Assembly: GCA_021399405.1 (NCBI GenBank)
Contig: JAAFKL010000357.1
Coordinates: 1 to 5,214, forward strand
Source: Candidatus Heimdallarchaeota archaeon
Lineage (GTDB): Archaea > Asgardarchaeota > Heimdallarchaeia > Heimdallarchaeales > Kariarchaeaceae
Length of the DNA: 5,214 bases
Direction of reading: 5' to 3'
Positions 1-4,509 of this stretch are shown piece after piece. A model generated the notes under the pieces. It was given only the letters and a program-made list of their open reading frames with translations, was not told where the DNA came from and did not search any database. The position numbers and the translations under genes were made by a program. Numbering within the stretch: the first letter of the stretch is position 1; each line of letters opens with the position of its first letter.

Positions 1-482
1 ACAGTGTGGGTGGAATAATAGAATGTGTTATTACTAATTTACCTGTTGGTATTGGAGAACCATGGTTTGACTCTATAGAAAGCAAATTATCACACATCAT
101 ATTTTCAATCCCGGCAGTGAAAGGAATTGAATTTGGCTCTGGATTCGGCTCAACTATTATGAAAGGGAGTGATCATAATGATGAATATGAGATGATTAAC
201 GATAAAATAATAACAAAGACGAATAATGCCGGAGGTATTCTTGGAGGCTTATCAAATGGAATGCCTGTTATATTTCGAGTCGCATTTAAACCAACTTCAA
301 GCATAAGTAAACCACAGCAAACAGTTGATAAATCAACCAAAGAGCAGACTGAATTAAAAGTTAGAGGTCGACATGACCCCTGTATAGTCCCAAGAGCCGT
401 ACCAGTAGTGAATAATGCGGCTGCATGCGTTATACTTGATCTGATGCTAAAGGGTGATTTTATCAGATACAGAGGTGAATAG
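1..482 (+). CDS. aroC: Chorismate synthase, C-terminal part (5' end outside window)
   Basis: Chorismate synthase converts 5-enolpyruvylshikimate 3-phosphate to chorismate in the cytoplasm, using reduced FMN as a non-consumed cofactor; it is the last step of the shikimate pathway. The reading frame is already open at the left edge: the first full codons read S-V-G-G, matching the family's (D)S(I/V)GG segment, so the GTG at position 6 is an internal valine and not a start. About 160 residues of a family usually 350-400 long are present. Visible family motifs are PVGIGEPWFD near the left end, AVKGIEFGSGF, NNAGGILGG (222-248), KPTSSI (288-305) and GRHDPC followed by RAVPV (366-407), which together form much of the FMN and substrate site. 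The stop TAG at 480-482 is 2 bp before asd, so the two genes are probably co-transcribed. Nothing visible is broken. Identity is secure; only the N-terminal half is unseen. Confidence 0.96.
   Translation, partial: SVGGIIECVITNLPVGIGEPWFDSIESKLSHIIFSIPAVKGIEFGSGFGSTIMKGSDHNDEYEMINDKIITKTNNAGGILGGLSNGMPVIFRVAFKPTSSISKPQQTVDKSTKEQTELKVRGRHDPCIVPRAVPVVNNAAACVILDLMLKGDFIRYRGE
471..478 (+). promoter_or_regulatory. Ribosome binding site for asd, inside the end of aroC
   Basis: AGAGGTGA lies seven to ten bases before the ATG at 485 and matches the purine-rich complement of the 16S rRNA 3' end (GAGGTGA). It sits within the last codons of aroC, so translation of asd is probably coupled to that of aroC. 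It also supports the ATG at 485 as the asd start. Confidence 0.7.
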
Positions 483-484
483 AT

Positions 485-1546
485 ATGAAAAAGAAATGTA
501 TTATCCTAGGCTGTACTGGATTTATTGGACAACAATTTGTAAGATTATTAGAAAATCATCCTAAATTAGATTTAGTTGCGGTATACGCATCATCAAGATC
601 TGCTGGAAAAAAAATGAAAGATGTATGGAATTTACCGTATTTCCATTGCCCCGAAATCTATTCTGATCTGATTATTAGTGATATGGAGGATATCTCTCAA
701 AACGTAGATATTGCCTTTTCTGGACTCCCCACTTCAATTGCACAAGAAATAGAAATAAATTTGAGAGAAAAAGGTGTTGCAGTATTTTCCAATGCATCAG
801 CTCACCGGATGGACAAAGATGTCCCTATCTTGATACCCGAAATTAATCAAGAACATCTAAAATTAGCGAAAATTCAAAGGGAAAATCATGGTGTTCAAGG
901 TTTTATTATTACAAATGCGAATTGTTCAGTCACAGGCGCAGCAATGTACCTTAACGAATTAGAAAAAATTCTACCACTGAATAATGCTGTGATCTCAACT
1001 TATCAGGCGTTATCCGGTGCTGGAAATAAGGGGCTTCAAATGCCCAATATAACCAACAATGTCTTACCTTATATCAATATGGAAGAGGAGAAAATGATAA
1101 TCGAAGCAAAAAAAATATTAGGCAAACTCGAAGATCAAGGATTTATTAGGGATCATGACATTTCACTTGTTACTAATTGTGCAAGAGTAAATGTTATCGA
1201 TGGTCACCTTGAGGCAATCACAGCATTTTCGCAACAATCCAATACGATAGAACAAGATCAAATAATTAAAAAATTACAAGATGTCAAATCACCCCTTCCA
1301 AATACTCTGTACACAGGACCAAATAAGCATTTAATTTATTTGAATGAACATGATCGACCCCAACCGCAATTGGATGCATATTATGGCGAGAGTGCTCAAC
1401 TTTCTGGAATGCATTTAATGGTGGGTAGAGTTCGCAAAAATCTTCATTCGATTAGTTCATATATACTAGTGCACAATACTGTAAGAGGAGGTTCGGGAGG
1501 TTCTATTCTTAATGCGGAGCTTGCAATACATCGAAATTTAATATAA
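485..1546 (+). CDS. asd: Aspartate-semialdehyde dehydrogenase (archaeal/fungal type)
   Basis: The enzyme reduces L-4-aspartyl phosphate to L-aspartate 4-semialdehyde with NADPH, the branch point to threonine, methionine and lysine. At 353 residues it has the usual family length. The N-terminal Rossmann motif GCTGFIGQQF is at residues 9-18. SNASAHRMDKDVPILIPEIN spans 102-121. The catalytic cysteine is C147 in NANCSV, with Q174 in STYQALSGAG. R234 and H241 (ARVNVIDGH) have the seven-residue spacing of the Arg/His pair that binds substrate and acts as acid-base in this family. The C-terminal NTVRGGSGGSILNAE (331-345) is the second cofactor/dimer segment. The C147 context and overall length favour the archaeal/fungal branch over the E. 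coli type. The gene begins 2 bp after aroC with a good ribosome binding site. Two small departures from the common motif are GAGNKG where GAGYPG is usual, and RGGSGG where RGAAGA is usual. Confidence 0.95.
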   Translation: MKKKCIILGCTGFIGQQFVRLLENHPKLDLVAVYASSRSAGKKMKDVWNLPYFHCPEIYSDLIISDMEDISQNVDIAFSGLPTSIAQEIEINLREKGVAVFSNASAHRMDKDVPILIPEINQEHLKLAKIQRENHGVQGFIITNANCSVTGAAMYLNELEKILPLNNAVISTYQALSGAGNKGLQMPNITNNVLPYINMEEEKMIIEAKKILGKLEDQGFIRDHDISLVTNCARVNVIDGHLEAITAFSQQSNTIEQDQIIKKLQDVKSPLPNTLYTGPNKHLIYLNEHDRPQPQLDAYYGESAQLSGMHLMVGRVRKNLHSISSYILVHNTVRGGSGGSILNAELAIHRNLI

Positions 1547-1602
1547 TTCAATGTTGTTCAATATTAGTTATTTGATTTCAATAATTGATTTTAAGAATGA
1601 AA
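1547..1602. terminator. Convergent asd/metK gap, possible terminator region
   Basis: This 56-bp gap separates the convergent 3' ends of asd and metK. It is almost pure A+T, with T-runs on both strands that could serve archaeal intrinsic termination, which needs a T-rich stretch rather than a strong hairpin. A short imperfect palindrome TCAATAATTGA lies at 1578-1588, and TTCAAT occurs three times (1547, 1557, 1577). No convincing GC-rich hairpin is present. Assignment as a terminator rests mainly on position. Confidence 0.3.
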
Positions 1603-2739
1603 TTAACTAAATAAATCAAGTTTTTCCCAATTAAATGTAACGTCTTTTCGTCCAAAATGCCCATATGCAGCTGTTTTTCTGTAAAATGGGTTCTTCAGAT
1701 CTAATCTTTCAATGATTTTACCTGGCCTTAAATCAAAATTTGATAGAATTTTTTGTTTGATTTCTTCATCAGATATTGTACTAGTTCCAGAGGTATCCAC
1801 GTTAAATGAAAAAGGTTCAGCCACACCAATAGAATATGCAATTTGTATTTCACATTTCTCAGCTAATCCTTCAGATACAACATTTTTGGCAATATATCTT
1901 GCGGCATAAGCACCACTTCTATCAACTTTTGATGGATCTTTTCCACTGAAAGCACCACCACCATGTCTACCTACACCTCCATAAGTGTCAACAATGATTT
2001 TTCTTCCAGTTAATCCAGCATCTCCATGAGGTCCACCTACTACAAATTTACCGGTACCATTGACAATAACTTCTGTATTATCTTTATCAAAAAAATCACC
2101 CAACACAGGTTCAATCAATTGAGATTGAAGATCTTGTTTTATTTGATCTTGACTAACATCTTCTGCATGTTGTGCTGCAAGTACTACTTTAGAAACACCA
2201 ACTGGTTTTCCGTCTTCATACCTGACCGCAACCTGAGATTTGCCATCAGGTCTGAGGTATTCCAAGGTCCCTTCCTTTCGTAGAACTGACATATTTCGTG
2301 TTAGCTCATGAGCTAAAGCGATTGGTAAAGGCATGTATTCATCGGTATGATTGATAGCGTAGCCATACATCATCCCTTGATCTCCCGCACCTTGTTCTTC
2401 AATCGAATCCTTTACAACTCCTTGAGCAATATCTGGTGACTGTTCATGAATCACGTTAAGGACGGAAATATCTCTGTAGTAGAATCCTATATCTGGATGC
2501 GTATAACCTATATCGTAGATTGTATCCCGTACAGTTTTTTGAAGATCAACGTATGATTCAGTAGCAATTTCACCACCTATCAACACAAGGCCTGTAGTTA
2601 CAAAAGTCTCACATGCGACACGTGAATTCCGATCTTGCGTAAGCATCTGATCTAAAATTGCATCGGATATCTGATCGGCAACTTTGTCTGGATGACCTTC
2701 AGATACACTTTCTGACGCGATATATGATTTTTTAGACAT
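1603..2739 (-). CDS. metK: S-adenosylmethionine synthetase, bacterial/eukaryotic type
   Basis: MetK makes S-adenosylmethionine from methionine and ATP, releasing phosphate and diphosphate. The protein has 378 residues against 384 in E. coli. It carries [18 protein letters not shown] at residues 10-27, with the ATP/metal residues H16 and D18. The first family signature [11 protein letters not shown] is at 117-127, [20 protein letters not shown] at 235-254, and the phosphate-loop signature GGGAFSGKD at 260-268. [10 protein letters not shown] near the C-terminus is also typical. All expected catalytic residues that can be recognised are present. Most archaea use a distinct, highly divergent SAM synthetase family, so this form in an archaeal-looking setting suggests acquisition from bacteria or a lineage-specific replacement. 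The gene starts with ATG, 3 bp after the MetF-like gene, with a strong ribosome binding site, so the two form an operon: the upstream enzyme supplies methyl groups for the methionine that MetK consumes. Base composition is not obviously unlike its neighbours. Confidence 0.97.
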   Translation of the reverse strand: MSKKSYIASESVSEGHPDKVADQISDAILDQMLTQDRNSRVACETFVTTGLVLIGGEIATESYVDLQKTVRDTIYDIGYTHPDIGFYYRDISVLNVIHEQSPDIAQGVVKDSIEEQGAGDQGMMYGYAINHTDEYMPLPIALAHELTRNMSVLRKEGTLEYLRPDGKSQVAVRYEDGKPVGVSKVVLAAQHAEDVSQDQIKQDLQSQLIEPVLGDFFDKDNTEVIVNGTGKFVVGGPHGDAGLTGRKIIVDTYGGVGRHGGGAFSGKDPSKVDRSGAYAARYIAKNVVSEGLAEKCEIQIAYSIGVAEPFSFNVDTSGTSTISDEEIKQKILSNFDLRPGKIIERLDLKNPFYRKTAAYGHFGRKDVTFNWEKLDLFS

Positions 2740-2742
2740 AAT

Positions 2743-3735
2743 TTATTCTCCTTTATTTTTCTTATTCAATAGTTTTTCACTATTACTGCCAACATTATTC
2801 TCTGTAACATTCTTTAACTTGCCATTTGAGGAAGAGTAATTAGAAATCTCACTAAAATTATTAAAATTCCCAAGAGAATAGATGTGTACATTTTTGCATC
2901 CACCGTCAATTAATTCTTGATATACCTCTGCAGCGATTTTGTTACCAATTTCATACTCCTCCTTAGTGGTGAATGCCGATCTCAATCGAGATTTTTTCAG
3001 AGTATCAATTGGAATACCGAATTGATTAATCAATCGTAATCTAGCAGGAATTATTCCTGGTATAATAGGTATAGACAAATCAGAATCATCAATGAAATCG
3101 AAATAATATTTAGAATTGAATATTCCTTGAGAGATAAGATATTCAACACCGTTCGATTCCTTCAATCTGGCAAATTTGATTTGTTTGTCTCTTATTGCAA
3201 CTTGACTATTATCTTTTCGAATTTTGTAAGGATTTACATCCACAACAGATCCAATTGAAAACTTAGCATTAGGAATTGGGTTTACAAGCTGTCCTTTATC
3301 CAATAGTTTACGATATTTATTTGAAAGGAAATTCTTCTTTCCCCAACGTAAATAAGAGATGAAGCCTATAATGTCAATACCATTTTCAAAATAATTATAA
3401 TCACGAGGACCTCTAGGATCACCCAGTAAAGGGAGGATATCAGTAAGTCCCATCCGATGAGCATCGAGGACAGCACGAAACAAGTCGAAATGTGATAATC
3501 GGGTTGTCAGGTGAACTGATACTCTAGGACTATTATCTGAAATTTTCCTTAAATAATTCTGTACTCGTTTTGCCATTGTGATAGCTGATAAACCAAATAC
3601 AGGTCGATTTGTGATTGATACCAGATCAACTTTGTTGGAATATTCGTCAAGTTCTTTTTCAATTGATGCATATCTCTCCTGATTAATATCATATATGCCC
3701 CGAGGGGGTTCTAATTCAACAGAGATTGAAGTCAA
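2743..3735 (-). CDS. MetF-like methylenetetrahydrofolate reductase family protein
   Basis: Members of this flavoprotein TIM-barrel family reduce 5,10-methylenetetrahydrofolate (or a pterin equivalent) to the 5-methyl form used for methionine synthesis. The protein has 330 residues; E. coli MetF has 296. Evidence is SVELEPPRG at residues 5-13, where E7 aligns with the catalytic glutamate of SFEFFPPR. HLTTRLSHFDLFRAVLDAHRM (75-95) corresponds to the strand-helix before the flavin site, and LLGDPRGPR (103-111) has D106 in the place of the flavin-contacting aspartate. FSIGSVVDVNP (159-169), VEYLISQGIFN (197-207) and IPIIPGIIP (222-230) are later barrel strands. The last ~35 residues are rich in Asn, Ser and Lys and look disordered. 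The start is TTG: an in-frame stop lies 7 codons upstream (TAA before L-P-W-R-N-H), and a GGAG site precedes the TTG by 7 bases. It is first in an operon with metK. Overall similarity to classical MetF is moderate, so the exact pterin and electron donor are uncertain. Confidence 0.82.
   Translation of the reverse strand: MTSISVELEPPRGIYDINQERYASIEKELDEYSNKVDLVSITNRPVFGLSAITMAKRVQNYLRKISDNSPRVSVHLTTRLSHFDLFRAVLDAHRMGLTDILPLLGDPRGPRDYNYFENGIDIIGFISYLRWGKKNFLSNKYRKLLDKGQLVNPIPNAKFSIGSVVDVNPYKIRKDNSQVAIRDKQIKFARLKESNGVEYLISQGIFNSKYYFDFIDDSDLSIPIIPGIIPARLRLINQFGIPIDTLKKSRLRSAFTTKEEYEIGNKIAAEVYQELIDGGCKNVHIYSLGNFNNFSEISNYSSSNGKLKNVTENNVGSNSEKLLNKKNKGE
2748..2754 (-). promoter_or_regulatory. Strong ribosome binding site for metK
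   Basis: Read on the - strand this is AAAGGAG, 8 bases before the metK ATG. It is made of the last sense codons of the upstream metF-like gene (AAA GGA GAA, then TAA), so ribosomes ending metF stop at the metK start. This indicates translational coupling in a metF-metK operon. Confidence 0.8.
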
Positions 3736-3742
3736 ATGATTT

Positions 3743-3747
3743 CTCCA
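3743..3747 (-). promoter_or_regulatory. Ribosome binding site fixing the TTG start of the metF-like gene
   Basis: On the - strand TGGAG ends 7 bases before the TTG at 3735-3733. The nearest ATG (3748-3746) overlaps this motif and is out of frame, so the site decides for the TTG start. Confidence 0.65.
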
Positions 3748-3776
3748 TGGAAGTTAATCTATAGTATTGATAGACA

Positions 3777-3784
3777 ATATTCCA
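3777..3784 (+). promoter_or_regulatory. Operator half-site in the presumed metF leader/start region
   Basis: ATATTCCA here is identical, over all 8 bases, to the left arm of the inverted repeat at 3842-3859. The partner arm is not recognisable. It falls at about the predicted transcription start of the metF-metK operon, where a bound protein would block RNA polymerase. A lone 8-mer can arise by chance in DNA this AT-rich, so the call depends on the other two copies. Confidence 0.35.
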
Positions 3785-3841
3785 ACATTTGTTTATCTCA
3801 TTTAATACTTAATAATAATAGCCATAATTTTCATCACAATT

Positions 3842-3859
3842 ATATTCCATTTGGAATAT
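3842..3859. repeat. 18-bp inverted repeat, candidate operator
   Basis: ATATTCCATTTGGAATAT is a perfect inverted repeat with two 8-base arms and a 2-base spacer, a symmetry suited to a dimeric helix-turn-helix protein. It lies between the divergent metF-like and HTH-CBS genes, directly before a run of nine A. Its core recurs at 3915-3928 with one difference. The likely binder is the adjacent HTH-CBS protein; this is inferred from position and symmetry. Confidence 0.6.
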
Positions 3860-3884
3860 TAAAAAAAAATTAACATATAGGAAC

Positions 3885-4493
3885 TTGACAATAACAAAAC
3901 AAATATTTAATTTAATTCTATTTGGAATTGAAGGTGTTAAAATTTTTCCTAAGCTAGCTGAAATTAAAAGATTAAGAGAAAAAATTGGGTGGTCACAATC
4001 CGAACTTGCTGAGAAAGTCGGAATATCACAATCTGCAATACCAAAGTATGAAAATGGTAAACAGACCCCATCCTACGAGATCGCTGTTAAAATATTTGAA
4101 TTATTATTACAAGAGGATATTCAAATAGATCCCGAAGTTTCTGAAATCTTAACTTCAAAGATTGTAAAAGTAACCCCAAGATCGGCTCTGGGAGAAGCAC
4201 TTGATATAATGAAAGAACAGTCTATATCTCAAATCCCTGTAATAAAAGAAAATCTTGTAGTTGGAACAATTAGTGAATCTCTCGTTTTGGAATTACTCAA
4301 TCGTTACCGTAATTTAGATTCGCTGAGGGATGAATCAGTCGAGAATATCATGGGAGATATACTCCCTATAGTACCTGAATCAGCAAAAATACAGGAAATT
4401 ACACCTCTACTGCGACGTTATGGAGCTGTAATGGTCCTTGTTCAAGGTAAATTATCTGGCATTGTCACCAAAGCAGATCTCTTAGATATGTAG
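3885..4493 (+). CDS. Transcriptional regulator: HTH (XRE type) plus two CBS domains
   Basis: The protein (202 residues from the TTG at 3885) is a predicted cytoplasmic DNA-binding regulator. A helix-turn-helix of the Xre/Cro type covers about residues 26-75: IKRLREKIGWSQSELAEKVG, then ISQSAIPKYENGKQTPSYE as recognition helix and wing. A CBS pair follows: CBS1 about 88-140 (SKIVKVTPRSALGEALDIMK, IPVIKENLVVGTIS) and CBS2 about 150-202 (ENIMGDILPIVPES, GKLSGIVTKADLLDM). CBS pairs bind adenosyl ligands such as AMP, ATP, SAM or MTA. HTH-CBS proteins of this layout are common in archaea and usually begin just before (M)xFPxxxEI, which corresponds here to I20-F21-P22-K23. The true start may therefore be the ATT at 3942, preceded by AAGGTG (3931-3936) at 5 bases; the TTG at 3885 has only a poor AGGA 2 bases away. 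The gene is divergent from metF-metK and carries two repeat copies around its start, suggesting autoregulation and control of SAM synthesis. The ligand is inferred. Confidence 0.85.
   Translation: MTITKQIFNLILFGIEGVKIFPKLAEIKRLREKIGWSQSELAEKVGISQSAIPKYENGKQTPSYEIAVKIFELLLQEDIQIDPEVSEILTSKIVKVTPRSALGEALDIMKEQSISQIPVIKENLVVGTISESLVLELLNRYRNLDSLRDESVENIMGDILPIVPESAKIQEITPLLRRYGAVMVLVQGKLSGIVTKADLLDM
3901..3910 (+). promoter_or_regulatory. Possible TATA box for the HTH-CBS gene
   Basis: AAATATTTAA, preceded by the A-rich ACAAAAC, resembles an archaeal BRE/TATA element. Counting about 25 bases from its centre puts transcription start near 3930, right after the second operator copy and just before AAGGTG. 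This supports the alternative start at 3942. It is speculative, because such AT-rich strings are frequent here. Confidence 0.3.
3914..3929. repeat. Second copy of the inverted repeat, at the start of the HTH-CBS gene
   Basis: The core ATTCTATTTGGAAT (3915-3928) matches the core ATTCCATTTGGAAT of the upstream repeat (3844-3857) at 13 of 14 positions. With flanking bases it forms an inverted repeat with AATTC/GAATT arms. It lies inside the reading frame if translation begins at the TTG at 3885. It lies immediately after a TATA-like box and just before a Shine-Dalgarno-like AAGGTG if translation begins at 3942. The second arrangement is what an autoregulatory operator would look like. Confidence 0.5.
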
Positions 4494-4509
4494 GTATTCA
4501 CACGAATTA

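Larger units (their letters stand above)
3736..3884. promoter_or_regulatory. Divergent promoter region between metF-like and HTH-CBS genes
   Basis: This non-coding stretch of 149 bp (206 bp if the HTH-CBS gene starts at 3942) is strongly A+T rich and holds the promoters of both divergent units. On the - strand a TATA-like stretch AGTATTAAAT (3800-3809) would place metF transcription near 3779, leaving a leader of about 44 bases that includes the ribosome binding site. On the + strand two TATA-like options exist. One is around 3855-3863, overlapping the right arm of the inverted repeat, giving an almost leaderless mRNA starting at the TTG at 3885. The other is AAATATTTAA (3901-3910), giving a start near 3930. 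A run of nine A (3861-3869) adjoins the inverted repeat and may bend the DNA. Promoter positions are inferred by eye. Confidence 0.5.

Noticed and set aside
6..8. GTG as the start of the left-edge gene
   Set aside because: The frame is open to the edge and the preceding bases encode the expected chorismate synthase residues, so the GTG is an internal valine.
1712..1909. Open frame on the + strand opposite metK
   Set aside because: It lies wholly antisense to the strongly supported metK gene, its product resembles no family, and it has no ribosome binding site.
2026..2283. Second open frame on the + strand opposite metK
   Set aside because: It is a shadow of the conserved metK coding region, with cysteine- and phenylalanine-rich nonsense typical of antisense frames.
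3716..3748. Ten-codon leader peptide frame (MEKSFDFNLC) overlapping the metF-like start on the - strand
   Set aside because: Its ATG overlaps the ribosome binding site used by the TTG start, it has no site of its own, and no attenuation-like hairpin accompanies it.
3736..3841. A SAM riboswitch upstream of metF-metK
   Set aside because: The possible leader is about 44 bases, very AT-rich, and shows none of the conserved stems of known SAM riboswitches; protein-based control fits better.
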